From NCBI RefSeq assembly GCF_041146395.1, contig NC_090990.1, positions 43,720,001-43,784,000 of the forward strand: a stretch of 64,000 nucleotides of DNA, written 5' to 3'. Position numbers and translations under genes: made by a program. The DNA comes from Eulemur rufifrons. Its lineage: Eukaryota > Chordata > Mammalia > Primates > Lemuridae. The stretch's first letter is position 1. Every line of letters begins with the position of its first letter. Below the pieces are notes generated by a model. The model was not told the DNA's origin, made no database searches, and was given only the letters and a program-made list of their open reading frames with translations. This document shows, piece by piece, positions 45,481 to 57,299 of the stretch.

Positions 45481-47389
45481 ATCACACATGTGAATGCTCA
45501 CTAGGAAGAAAGCTGGTCGCATTCCAAAGATGCCCAGTGTGTCTGGGGTAGGGCCATTCAAGGGAAGAAGGACTGGGGAGGACAAGAAAGTACTAGATCA
45601 TGGAGTGCCTTGGGAATCAGGCTGAAGACCTCCACTGAAAGAGCAACTGAAGAGTTTCAAGCCATCTAGCCCCAGGACTGCATTTGTAATTTTCAAACAC
45701 ATTGCCTACCAAATGGAGAACAGATGGAAGGCCAAGAGTGGACACCAGAAAACCAGTTGGAATCTAATGTGTTAGAACTGGATTCAGACTATGCCTCACA
45801 CATCAATATTCAATTCTGTCCTGAAATACTAGTTAAATTAAGAGATTCTCAAATTAATTTGTGTATAAATGAAATCTTTCTTACTCCCTCTTCTGTTTTA
45901 TTCCAAAAACAATGTGACCACTATTCTGACTGACTATGGATATATAATATTTCTTGGAGACCTTATTGTGTCCTTCAAGCCAAGGTCGCAGCCCCTGTGC
46001 GGAGGCCCTTCCCGTAGTTTGTTCATTGTCTCTCTCCCCCACACTCCGCGCCACCTCCCATATATCCTCTATTACAATAACTGCTCCCTCCCCCATTGTC
46101 CCTCCCTCCCTGCAGTGCTAATGTCTCTTGAGCTGTAATTAGCTCTGGGGTTCTGTGCTATCCTTTTTTCCCTCAGTGGTTTCCCTATATCCCACCTAAA
46201 TCTCTGTAAATAGTCCTTTTATTAAGCCCTTCTCAAATTACCTAATTTGAGTGTGCCATCTGTTTCCTGCTGGGACCTTGATGAATGCACTGGGTCATCT
46301 GTCTTGTAGAATTTTCCACATTTTGGGCTTAGGTGGTTGTCTCTTTTGAGATGCCATTGAACACATTCCTCTATCCTCCATACTTCCTGTCAACGGGTAG
46401 CTAGACCTGGAGGTTTGATGAGATCATATTCAAGGTTTTTGGGGGGTGAGAGACAACAATATTTCATAGATGGCTTCTTTATACTTCCTACAGTATCTTA
46501 TTAGGAACCACATAAAATCTGGTTGTCTGATTTTCAGTGCTATTAAGGTTGATCTGTGGGTTCAGGTGTTTCAGCCTTATTGATCCATTATAAAGTTCCC
46601 TGTCAATTTTTCACCTAATGATTTTTTTGCTGTCACTGGTGGTTGTTGACTAGATCCATTACTTCATTAAGGAGTTACTAAATGGTGATTTCTAATTCTA
46701 CCCTTCCTTCTGCACTTATTAGCTAGGATTCTTTAATAAAGAAGAACTTTCCCTCATCAACCAAGAAGCTTCTTTCAAGACCTTGTCTTTGGCTTGCTGT
46801 GTTTTCATTATGATGTGACTAGATGTGACTAGACACCAGGACTTAGGAATGCTTTTCTTCTATTGCTCCCTCACGTGTATGTTATCGTCATCATATATTT
46901 TTATTCTGGATACTGTTATTGTTTTCATTTCAATGTTTCATTCTAAAGGTCATTTAGACATCAGTGAAAAATATTGCCCATAAATTAACCTTTTTCTTTA
47001 CTCTTCATTCTTTCCTGCCTCTCTGGGATCAGATTACCCTTTAGAACTTCTAGCCCTAAATTTCCTGGCTACAGCATGAACAAAGCCTATTCTTCCACGA
47101 AGGGCCCAAAGGCTCCCTCTACTCTCCTCATTACTTTACCTGCCTCTTTAGGGTCTTTATCCAAGTCATCCTACATGGGATTTCCTTCACTCTCCCTTCC
47201 ATAACAGGCAAGGGGGAGGGAAATCAAGGCTGGTATTTCCAGGCCATAGTAGGTTTCATTAAGTACTTCTATCTGTTTGCTTTGTTTGGACATTCTTCCC
47301 ATTGGATTGTCTCTATACCTCAGTTTCAGACACAAGTCTCCATTCTCCATGCCTTTGAGACATGCATCAGTTAGGACTTGTACATGCCT
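45481..47389. other. Intergenic, no gene seen
   Basis: About 46,225-46,285 ('aaattacctaatttgagtg') looks like another LTR-type tail. A short tandem 'gatgtgactagatgtgacta' lies at about 46,812. No coding signal. Confidence 0.35.
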
Positions 47390-47486
47390 TGTATCAGTTA
47401 GGATCATAAACTGTGAATAAGTAAAAACTCAACCAAGTTTTATAGTCAGGAGTTACATACACATGCACACATGAATGCAAGCACAT

Positions 47487-47520
<34 letters not shown>

Positions 47521-47850
47521 GTCTAGAGTTGCTAGTTCCATGGCTTAAAAATGTCAGGGCCAAGGACTCCACAATTCTTCTGGCACCTTCCTCATGGCTG
47601 TAATATGGCTAGTATTGCTCCAGCCACTACATCTGCATTCTGGACAAGAAGAGGAAGTAAGAAAAAAAGAAGAAGCGTCCCTACCTATATCTAGTATATC
47701 AACCTGTAAGAGAAATCCCCATTAGTCTTTTGCTTATATCTTATTGGCCACAACTGTCAGATGGCTCCCTTGATCTGAATGAGAGGCTAGAATATGTCCT
47801 AGTTGTACATACTACTCTAAACAAAACTGCAATTTTGGAGGGGAACGCAG
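47390..47850. repeat. Unnamed old repeat (same family as 53,870-54,290)
   Basis: Order of blocks: 'ttttatagtcaggagttac', 'gcaccttcctcatggctgt', 'attggccacaactgtcaga'. The same order appears near 53,930-54,170. A (CA)n microsatellite is inserted near its start. Confidence 0.4.
47489..47519. repeat. (CA)n microsatellite
   Basis: About 15 uninterrupted CA units. Confidence 0.95.
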
Positions 47851-47869
47851 ACTTTGGGTTGGCAACAGC

Positions 47870-48110
47870 AGAGTTTGCCCCCCACCTACTGTTCCCTTGG
47901 CCTGAGATGCCCTCCTGCCCTCTCTACCTACTGAAATCTTATTTGAGCGTCACCCCTTCAAGGAAGTCTTTCCAGACTATCTCAGTAGGTATTTTCTTTT
48001 AATTCTTCAGTTTAATAAGCAATATCATGGTTGCCTAGTAAACGCCAGGTACTACTAGGATTCTATGGATAGAGATAAGTAAGATAGAGTCGCTGTCCTG
48101 ACAGAACTCA
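47870..48110. repeat. L2 fragments
   Basis: Plus-strand L2 ('cttcaaggaagtctttcca') to about 48,000, then a reversed L2 end ('aaacgccaggtactactag') to about 48,110. Confidence 0.5.
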
Positions 48111-48124
48111 GTTTACTTTTGGAT

Positions 48125-48235
48125 TCTAAAAAACAGAGTCAGATGATTGCTTAATGGTTGCAGAGTTTCTGTTTGGGGTGATGAAAAAGTTTTGGAAACA
48201 GGTTGTGGGGATGGTTGCACAACAGTGTGAGTGTA
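48125..48235 (+). mobile_element. L1M 3' UTR, part before Tigger
   Basis: 'gtttctgtttggggtgatg' and 'ggatggttgcacaacagtg' are the typical L1M 3' UTR. Confidence 0.75.
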
Positions 48236-48466
48236 CAGCTGACCCTTGAACAACATGGGTTTGAATTGTGTGGGTCCATTTACATGTGGACTTTTTACAA
48301 CCAAACACAGACCGAAAATACAGTATTTGGAAGATGTGAAACCCGAGTATAAGGAGGGCCAGCTTTTCATAGATGCAGGTTCTACAGGGCTGAATGCAGG
48401 ACTTGAGTATGTGCACAGTTTGATATACACAGCGGAGCTTGGGTAGGTAGGAACCAATCCCTCCAC
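48236..48466 (+). mobile_element. Tigger MITE nested in L1
   Basis: 'cagctgacccttgaacaac' and 'gtttgaattgtgtgggtcc' give the Tigger head. 'cttgagtatgtgcac' and 'ggtaggaaccaatccct' are the other end. It follows a TA, the mariner-family target. Confidence 0.75.
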
Positions 48467-48535
48467 TGAATTGTACAGTTCAAAGTGGTTAAACTGGCAG
48501 GTTCTGTGTTATATATATTTTATCACACACAGGCA
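48467..48535 (+). mobile_element. L1M 3' UTR terminus
   Basis: 'ccactgaattgtacagttc' and 'aaagtggttaaactggcag' continue the L1 directly after the Tigger. Confidence 0.75.
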
Positions 48536-48985
48536 AACCAGACTCAGAAACCCAAACCACCCACATGGTGTCAAATGCAAAGACAGAAGGAGAGCAGGGT
48601 GTTGGTGTGCACAGAAAGGTCATCCAGATGTCCCAGGCACTGGATGCTGGCTCTGCCACTGCTAGTTGAGTGTACTGGGAAGCAGACAGTGAGAGGCAGT
48701 TAGGACCAAGAGGAGTAGATATGGGGAGCAAGGGCAGAGGAAGCTGTCGGACCGCGAAGCAGATAAAATAGACGAAGTTTCTGTCAGATTAAAGGGGAGA
48801 TCTGAAGGAAAGCACCCATTCAAGGAATCCTACTTTGGATGGAGATGCCTAGGCCTTGCTCAGTCCTTGGCTGGGGCAAGCCGGGTAGAGCTGAGGGAGG
48901 ACAGAAAGAAGAACTGGAAGCTATCAGCTCACTACCCCCTCACAGCTGGACAAGGCATCCTTTCTTGCAGGCTCATAAATATGGC
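48536..48985. other. Intergenic, no gene seen
   Basis: Unassigned sequence. Confidence 0.4.
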
Positions 48986-49190
48986 TCACTTCTGTCTGCC
49001 ACAGCTGCTGTTATCTATGTGATCTTGTGGCATTTGAGCTTTCTGGGTTTCAGTTTTTTCATTTACAAAATAAGTATTATAATAATAATAGCAACTTCCT
49101 CTGGTTATTGAGACAATGAAGGAACAGTGCTTAGAATGGTGTCTGGTTAATAGTAGGTGCTCACTAATTGTTGGCTACTAAATCAATACT
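48986..49190 (-). repeat. MIR SINE
   Basis: 'tttcagttttttcatttac' and 'tagtaggtgctcactaatt' are the reversed MIR core and tail. Confidence 0.75.
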
Positions 49191-49750
49191 GATGTACTCA
49201 TATAGAATGTACATTATGAAATAAACACAAAAATGAATTACAAATGATCCAACACAATCAATATAAACAGAAGTTCTGATATCTTCTGGACCTCGATTGT
49301 CTTTGGCATTCTAATTTTGGACATCTGGTTTGGGCAAGAAATGACAGTGACTGCAGCTAAGGTAGTGGCTGAGATCTAGGAAGATCTGAACAGATTCAAA
49401 ATGCATTTTAAAAATGTAGGACTTGCAACAGAGCGGTCATGGGGTGTGTGACTCCTAGGTTTCCGGCTTGATCAGCTGTGTGGAGGGTGCTGTCAGTGAC
49501 ATGGGAAAGACCAGATGACAAAGGGCAGAATGGGGCCAGTCAAGGGTTTCATCTGAACCCACAAAGCCTGAGATACCCCTAAGGCAGGCTGCAGAGAAGC
49601 CAAGGAGGCAGCTGGCTGTGAGAACTCGGAGATGCGGTCTGGGTGGAAAACACAAGTTTGGGGGTTACTGTTAAATAAGGATGTTGTTTAAATCCATGAG
49701 AATGGACAAGATCACTGGAGAGAGAAGAGAACCAGTCTCCTTCTTCCCCC
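49191..49750. other. Intergenic, no gene seen
   Basis: Unassigned sequence. Nothing coding. Confidence 0.4.
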
Positions 49751-50300
49751 TTCATCTTCCAAATTCAAGCAAGGCCTGCCTGGCTCTACCTCCCTGTCTT
49801 TTGACCACCCCTCTCTCACCCGTATGATGACACCAGGCCCCCTCGTTGACTATCCTGCTCCCTCTCTCCTGCCCTACTCCTCTGTCCTTCTAAGCCATCC
49901 TCCAAAATATCCACAAATCATTTTTCCAAAACCCTAATGTGGTCGTGTCAATCCAATGCCTACTTCCTTAAAATCCTTCAATGGCTCAGGATAAATCACA
50001 ACTTTCTCGGTGAGAGGTTTTTCTTGGCTAAGCCTTTCGTGTTCGGCCTCCAGCTTGCCTTTCTACTGATTCCTATATGATCTCTAGTGCGCATTTCCCA
50101 GGAAAGTCATATCAAAGTGTTTGCAAGTCCTTAGTGCTCCCTGCTCTGTCCTCCCTTCCCACCTCTGTGTCTTGGAGGAAACCTCAGGACTCTTTCATGG
50201 CCCGTAAGGCCCTGTCTGGACTGGCCCCTGATACCACTCCAACCTCTTTGACTACCTCTCTTCACCTCCTGCCCTGCTCACACTGTGGACCTCCTGGATG
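49751..50300 (+). repeat. L2 LINE, part before L1 insertion
   Basis: 'tccaatgcctacttcctta', 'aaaatccttcaatggctca' and 'ggataaatcacaactttct' are diverged L2 3' sequence. It resumes after 50,605. Confidence 0.55.
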
Positions 50301-50304
50301 TCTT

Positions 50305-50605
50305 TTGCTTTTAAGATTTTAAGAGTCGTTTTTGGTTCACAGCAAATTTGAGAGGAAGGTGCAGAGCTTGCCACCACATGTGCACAATCTTCTCCATTAT
50401 CCACATCCCCCACCAGAGTGGTACATTTCTTACAATTGATAGACCTGCATTGACACATCATTCTTACCCCAAATCTATAGTTTATATTAGGGTTCATTCT
50501 TGTCCATTTTATAGCCTTGCACAAATGCATAGTGACATGTATCATGTATCCACAAGCATAGTATCATACAGAATATTTTCAATGCCCTAAGAATCCTCTG
50601 TGCTC
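50305..50605 (-). mobile_element. L1M 3' UTR inserted in L2
   Basis: 'ggttcacagcaaatttgag', 'caccagagtggtacatttc' and 'catagtatcatacagaata' are the reverse of the L1 3' UTR seen at 13,745-14,330. Confidence 0.75.
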
Positions 50606-51065
50606 CAACGTCCTGGCTGCTTCTTGAACTTGCCAAAGAAATTCCAGACTCAAGGCTTTTGCACTGCTGTTTCCTCTGTCTTGCATGCTGTTCCTTTCAA
50701 TGGTCACATGTCTCGGGCTCTCATTTGGAATGGATTGCCACTTAAATCTCACCACGTCAGAGTCCTCCCCTCTCCAGTCTGTGCAAAATAGCCGCTGGCC
50801 CCTTTCTCACCTTCTTCCCCTACTGCCTCTCTCTAGCTCCTTACTCAACTTTATATTTTCTTTATTGTGCTTATCCCTGTCTGATATTATAGTACATACT
50901 TATTCTGTTGTTTGCTTACTATCTCTCTCCTCCTACTAGAATATAAATGCACAAAGGTAGAGATCTCTGTTTTGTTCACTGCTTTATCCCCATTGCTTAG
51001 ATCAGTTTCTGTACTTGTTAGGTGCCCAATAAATTAGTCAAATTAATGAATGCATGAATGAACAC
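50606..51065 (+). repeat. L2 LINE 3' end
   Basis: 'ccactgcttatc'-like 'ttattgtgcttatccctgt', 'ttgttcactgctttatccc' and 'aattaatgaatgcatgaat' give the L2 terminus. Confidence 0.7.
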
Positions 51066-51583
<518 letters not shown>

Positions 51584-51712
51584 AATCTCAAGCTTCTTGA
51601 GGGCAGAAAAATCTTTATCTCTCTCTCCAGCCCCTGGCAGAAAGTAAGGGCTCAGTAAATGTTTGTGAGATGAGTGAAAGAATGAATAAATGAAAGAATT
51701 GTAACAGAATTT
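51584..51712 (+). repeat. Second L2 LINE 3' terminus
   Basis: 'cttcttgagggcagaaaaa' and 'gctcagtaaatgtttgtga' complete the L2 split by the Alu. Confidence 0.75.
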
Positions 51713-53214
51713 AAAATTTGCAAACTCTGATGTGCAAAATGACACAATTTTTCTTGGGCAATAACTGACCGACTTTGCTGTAGTATCCTCATTCTTACTT
51801 GGGGGGAAAATATCCTTAAACTTGCTAATTAATGGCAACTCAGTTCGTTTTGGATTCATGCAGCCACTTTCTACCTAATTCAGTCATGCTGGGGTTGATC
51901 GTTGATTTAAACTCAAACCCTTTGTCTATACTGTTTCTCATGCAAAGGACTCCTCCTTTCCTTCCTTCCCAAGATGGTGTCTCGGTGCAGGTGTCAGTTT
52001 CTGCATCTCCATGGTCATGCAGGTGGCAGGGAAGAGACTAGAGAATGGGGAGGGACCCCTGGTCCAAGAGTTCCCTTAGTTCTCGGTGAGTTCCAGGGGG
52101 CTGGCAGGTTTAGCTTGCTCCCTGGGCACTCTGAGTGGATGTCCACTGAGAAGTTCATAACTCCGATGATCTTCTGTGTGTCACCCATCCATCCATGGCC
52201 CCTGATGCCAAAGGAGTCATCCCTCCCTGCTTTACCCTCCAGTAGCAAGGTCGCTTCTGGTTTCAAGCTCCTGTCCTCAGCCCGATAGCTTCCAGGAATG
52301 TTCTGTTTCTCTACCCAAAGCTAGTGTGCAGCCTCGGTGCCATGACCCCTAACCATCTCCTTACTTTGTCCATGCTGGTTGGGCACGGTGCCATGCTGAA
52401 CCTGGGACTTGGAGCTTTTCAGAGCTAGATGCTGAGAAGCAAGGATAGACTATTCTGCACTGTGATCCCCAAACCTTGCTCACAACGCAGCTCCTGCTTC
52501 AGGGAGTTAGCCCCCTGGTTGGGCTTACTTCTTCCTCTGCCTCCACTGCCCTAAACTCTAGTGCCGGAACTGTGTTCTGTTCCTCATCTCTGTATGGACA
52601 GATGTCCCTTTGTTTCTTGCCTTTCTTCTTGTGTACTCTCTAGACTTGTATGTCCCAGGTGGTTTCCTCTGTTATACTTGGGCAATAAGTAGCGTGTGGT
52701 GCAGGAACGCTGAAGATTCGAGAGGAAAGAAACGGCACTGGAGGTAGTCTATTGGATGACTGATGGGCACATGGGTGAATGGATGGGCATTAGAAGACTT
52801 GTCCCGTATCATCAGGTTCCCATGCAGAGCTTCCAGGACTCCAAGCCAGATCTTCTAGCCACTCTTTGCATTATGTCTTTTGGATTGAAAATCCAGTTCC
52901 CCAACTTTCCAACTTTCCCAAATGCCATTCACTTTGGAAAGCTTTCTCAGAGGGTAATTATGCCTTGAGAACTCTGAGCTGTTCAGATGTGAGGACACAC
53001 TATCCAAGGTGTGCAGAGCAGTAATTTGCCTCGTGGGTTTCCCAATGCCCAGTGCCCTGTGGGGCCAGATAATTAAAGGCCATATCACAATTATGGAAGA
53101 TGGCCAGGCAGTCGTTTGATCAGATTTTCAATGTGGAATTCTAGTTTGTTCCCTACATTTGTGCCCGAAAGTTCTGGGAGAAGAATTCAGTCTCATGGCC
53201 TTTAAAGTGGAGTT
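51713..53214. other. Intergenic, no gene seen
   Basis: 1.5 kb with few recognisable repeats. Open frames up to 104 codons (51,974-52,288) show no domain. Confidence 0.4.
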
Positions 53215-53215
53215 T

Positions 53216-53469
53216 GTGGCTGGGCATGGTGCCTCATGCCTATAATCCCAGCCCTTTGGGAGGCTGAGGCAGGAGAATCACTTGAGGCCAGGAGTCCAAG
53301 ACTAGTCTGGACAACATAGCAAGACCCCATAACTAGTGAAAAGAAAAATAAGCTGAGAGTGGCGGTGTGTGCCTGTAGTCACAGCTACTTGGGAGGCTGA
53401 AGCAGGAGGATCGCTTGAACCCAGAATCCAGCCTGGGCAACAGAGCATGACCTTATCACTTAAAAAAAA
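53216..53469 (+). repeat. Alu, old, internally deleted
   Basis: 'ggctgggcatggtgcctca' to 'ggcaacagagcatgacctt'. The right arm lacks a block before 'cagcctgggcaacagagca'. Confidence 0.88.
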
Positions 53470-53869
53470 GTGGCATTTGTTTTTATATTTAAGTCAATTC
53501 CCTCTCCCCTGAAATTCTAATGGCTAAAGCTAAACACCCAAGCAACACTTGGATGTCACTCAGCATTTCAAACTTAACATGTCCAAAATGAAGCCCGGAT
53601 TTCCACCTCATCCCTCTTCCTTCCCTCATCTTCTCTATCTGGCAATACATCCTTCCAAATCTTGGAATAGACTCTCCTCTTTTTCTCATACCTCACATTC
53701 ACGCCATCGGCAAGTCCCATGACTTGTATCTCTGTAATATCTTCAGAACTTGACTTTCTCATCACCTCCAAAGCTACCGCCTTTTTCCACACCACCATCA
53801 TCTTTGTCTGGACTATTTCCAAAGCCTCTAACTGGTTCCTCTGCTCCCACCCTTGCTTACTGAATTAGT
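53470..53869 (+). repeat. L2-like stretch
   Basis: 'acttggatgtcactcagca' and 'tttcaaacttaacatgtcc' match the L2 internal 3' region in plus orientation. Confidence 0.5.
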
Positions 53870-54290
53870 TAGTGTGTATTTAGTTTAGTTACTCTAACAG
53901 AGACCCAAATAAACAGTGGCTTACACAGACAGGAATTTATTTCTCACTCATGTGGCAACCTGGGTGGAAGCAGTCCAGGGCCTGTGTGTCGGGCTCCCTG
54001 TTCCACTCCCTGGGGTGTTTCCCTTGCTCACATGATCTGTATTGCTCACCACTGAGCAGACATTCTGAGCAGCAGGAAGGAAGATAGGGGACGAAGAGGG
54101 CGCACTCCTTTCCTTTAACTGCCTGGCCCACCATTTCCATTTCTCTGCCATTGATCAGAATTTAGGCCAACAGCCACACCCAGCTACCTGGGAGGCTGAG
54201 AAATGTAGGCTGCTTCTGGGCAGGCAGGAGTCCAGCTAAAAATCATGGTTCTGTTGCCACAGAAAAAGAGTTGAAAGGATACTGGGGTTT
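53870..54290. repeat. Unnamed old repeat (same family as 47,390-47,850)
   Basis: 'aacagtggcttacacagac', 'aggaatttatttctcactc' and 'acacccagctacctgggag' are blocks of a common mammalian repeat that I cannot name with confidence. Confidence 0.45.
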
Positions 54291-55084
54291 CTGACATACA
54301 CACACCTCTATGTTTTCCCTAAAGCAAAGTAAATAGCAGAGATCAGGAAATGCCACTCAGCAAATGACACAATGGCACTCTAGATAAATATTTGTTTAGC
54401 GCCCCATTTAACAAATTCCAAGTCACAAGAGTCAGGCCCGGAATCATAGTCTGTACTCGCTGGAAGAGACCTTAGAGAATATTTAGCACATGGTTTTCAA
54501 AGTCATTTCAGGCAAAAAAAAAAAAAAAAAAAAAAAAATTCGTGTTCGTGTTTGTGTACATATATTTAGAGAACGTCTCATGAGGAAGCCTACTATGTAA
54601 AATGGATAGAAATGCGGCTGTTCTTTTTGAAATCAGGGGCAACACAGGGATCCATTTGCTTTCTCTTTTCCTACCTTAAACCCAGAGCAGATTTGGAGTG
54701 ATGTTCCCAGAGCTTTTTGGATCACAGTTTGAAAACAACTGATTCCAGCAGGCCATCTTCATTTTCCCCATAGGGAAACTGAGGCCCAGGGAACAACAAG
54801 AATTGCTGCTTACCGAGCTCAGTGCCTCACACACTTGAACTCACTTTCCCAAAGAGGGGATCCGGCCAGCGGAGGAAAGCCTGTTCCACAGCTGGCCACT
54901 GTCCCACAGGCCCCAGGCCATGTGCCCACCAGAGGGGATCCCAGCAGATTCATTCTTGCAATAACTTCATGCCCACTTTAAAAACAGTATGTATGCACTA
55001 TATCCACGTTTCAGCACCTCCAAACTGGCGGTGAGGTTTCCTCTTGAGGGGGGAGGGAGGCGAAGGGAGGGGAGAATTGCCCTT
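54291..55084. other. Intergenic; A-run and MIR3-like scraps
   Basis: A run of about 24 A lies at 54,515-54,538. MIR3-like words occur at 54,455-54,490 and 54,745-54,800. No gene. Confidence 0.4.
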
Positions 55085-55195
55085 CACTTGAACTAAACCA
55101 GCTCTGAAAACTTGGGCAAGTCTCTCATTCACTTTGCTAATGATAATGATATTTGCCTTGAGGTTTGCTGTAAAGATCCGAAGGAGACAGGACTG
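55085..55195 (-). repeat. MIR fragment
   Basis: 'cttgggcaagtctctcatt' and 'ctaatgataatgatatttg' are reversed MIR-like. Confidence 0.5.
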
Positions 55196-55477
55196 CACAA
55201 ACAATAGAGAGATGTAAAGGATTGTTTCTGCGGAGTGGGCAGCAGAGTGTGCCGCACTCTCGCACCCTTGAGGGGCTCGCCAGCCAGGGGTGGAGACCCT
55301 ACAAGAGGAGAGCCAGGAACCTCAGGGGCCTGGGTGAGAACAGAGGGGCAGTGCAAACGGTGCGGCAGTCCCAGGGCTATGGCGGTGAGGACAGGGACAC
55401 ACCCTCCCGTGGAGGGAAGAACCACCTGGGCGTTCCAGAGAATGTAGACTTCGGGTAGGACAGGGCTCTAGCCCCGG

Positions 55478-55590
55478 GCATCTTGCTAAAACGCAGATTC
55501 TGGCCCAGAGGCCTGGGGAGGGGCCTGAGATTCCTCATTTTGTTTTTAAACGACCTTCCTGGCGCTGCTGAAGCTGCTGCTCCTGGTAAC
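55478..55590 (+). repeat. MER5A-type hAT fragment inside CpG island
   Basis: 'cttgctaaaacgcagattc', 'ggggaggggcctgagattc' and 'ttaaacgaccttcctggcg' follow MER5A from middle to end. Confidence 0.6.
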
Positions 55591-56177
55591 ACTTCAGGTA
55601 ACGGAGAGTAGAGAAAGAGACCCCCCTGGAGCGGGGCAGACCCGTCTGAATTCCAGCCTCTCCTCCTCCAGCTGCCGGCCGTGGACCTCAGGCAGCCGCA
55701 GGCCCTTTCCCTCCTGCCTGGGCCCGATGCTATCAACTCTGCACCCACACTGCCGACACCCAGGATCCGCCTGTCCCCCGCGTGAGACAGGCGCGGACGC
55801 GGCCGGCGTGGAGGGGCCCCCAGCAGAGTGTGTGGGAGCGATGAGGCTCCTGCCTTCTAATCCTCCGCGATCCCACTCCGTTCCGCCCCCCGCCTGCCTG
55901 GTTTTGTTCATTTCGCCGTCCCCACTCCACCTCTCTGAAAAACAGAGGTAAGACTGGCCTTTCAGGTTTGAGGAGAGGATTAGGGCAGCGCTCAGGTGTT
56001 CTCCGAAGCGGCCAGACCCCTCCCCCGGCCGCCCCGCTGCCCCGCCCCTCCCCCAGCCCGGGCCTGCCTTTCGCGGCCTGTCCCAGGACCCCAGGGTCAC
56101 CGCTGAGACCCTCGGCACCGCTTGCAGGCTCAGACACGGGCGAGGCTCGGGAGAGCAGCCTCGCTGGCCGAAACCAA

Positions 56178-56193
56178 CCCCCCCCCCCCCCCC
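56178..56193. repeat. Poly-C run, 16 bases
   Basis: An uninterrupted C homopolymer in the orphan CpG island. Length may be unreliable in the assembly. Confidence 0.9.
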
Positions 56194-56554
56194 ACGAAGG
56201 AACGAGACGATCTGTCTTGCGTCCTGCCTGGGACCCGAGAGGTCCCCTCACCCAATCCTCTAACCTGGACAAACGCTTTGCTGTGGGGAAGCACAGTCGC
56301 CTGTTCCCGGGCCGGGCTGTCGCCCTCCGGGAGGCCCCGCCTCACAGTCCCACAGCTGACCGGCGACAGGATCCCAACCGGACTTTGGAGATGCTATCTC
56401 TGTTCTAGAAATGTCGGTACAAGTATGCCCTGCGGTTTGGGGCAGTTTGCTCGTTTGCTTACAGGTTTTACCCGAGTCAGGACTGGTAAGACAGAATGAT
56501 AAGGCAGGACAAGGGGAAATGGCTGAAAACCAAGGCTTTAAAGGACAGGTCCTG

Positions 56555-56735
56555 GGTTGAATCGCGGGCCTGAGCGGTGTCACGCTGGCCGAATCACCCC
56601 ATCTCCAAAATGGAATGAAAACCACCACCTCCCTCACAGGGTTGTGGCGAGGACGTGTTAATGAACTTATTCCCGTGCCTGGCACACAACAAGCACTTAA
56701 ATACATCTCAGTTATAAGTATTATTTCTCCCCCCA
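56555..56735 (-). repeat. MIR SINE
   Basis: 'accccatctccaaaatgga', 'tccctcacagggttgtggc' and 'cctggcacacaacaagcac' are reversed MIR. Confidence 0.8.
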
Positions 56736-57299
56736 CTCCCGGGTTTGGGATCAACTATAATTATTGACGATACGACTGAATCTAGGCTCTACCGCATTCT
56801 GGATTTGTTGTAACATCCAGCCTCTAGAGAAGGCGGGCCTTGCACCTGACACAACATTGAAGTTGAAAACAAATAGGATTTTGCTGATTCGGTGCATGTT
56901 TGAAAATTTCCATTAAAATATTTTAGAAAGGAAAAGTATGCCTTTTGGAAAAAAGTTTTTTAAATAAATAAAATTGAATTGTTAAAAACAATTAGACTGT
57001 ACTATTAACTAAAAGTTGTTGAACATAAAATACTCTGGCCAAGATGCCATTACGGGAGCCCCTCCCCAGTGGGAGGAGGGCATCAAAATAGCATAGTTTG
57101 GAAGCAACTCTTAGAAAAAATAAAGTCATTTCATGCTTATCCCCAATTATTGAGACTCCCCATAAACAAGTTACAGATTGAGTTTCTATTCAATGAGAAA
57201 TAAAGAAGCAAAGAAAAAACATGGTGAATATGAAATGTAAAATAAGATGTCAGAAAGAAGTCCAAAAACCTCAGTATTCACAAGAAATGCAATTGATTT
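56736..57299. other. Intergenic, no gene seen
   Basis: AT-rich and unassigned. Confidence 0.4.

Larger units (their letters stand above)
55220..56420. promoter_or_regulatory. Orphan CpG island
   Basis: GC-rich and CpG-dense for about 1.2 kb, with sharp AT-rich shores. Open frames run on both strands (up to 179 codons on minus, 146 on plus) but have no domain and are expected in such sequence. A strong plus-strand splice donor (CAGAG|GTAAGA) has its GT at 55,948-55,949. It lies about 27 kb upstream of TACSTD2; the next gene expected by human synteny (MYSM1) is on the minus strand, with its 3' end on this side, so this should not be its promoter. Best guess: lncRNA promoter or enhancer island. 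Confidence 0.7.

Noticed and set aside
47489..47519. Possible CRISPR-like or tandem array
   Set aside because: A simple CA microsatellite. No spaced direct repeats exist anywhere in the window.
55594..56272. Minus-strand frames of 174 and 179 codons in the orphan CpG island
   Set aside because: Overlapping phases, low-complexity Gly/Arg/Pro content, no domain. Kept only as part of the island description.
55220..56420. MYSM1 promoter
   Set aside because: In the human order I recall, MYSM1 is on the minus strand and its 3' end faces TACSTD2, so its promoter should lie further away.
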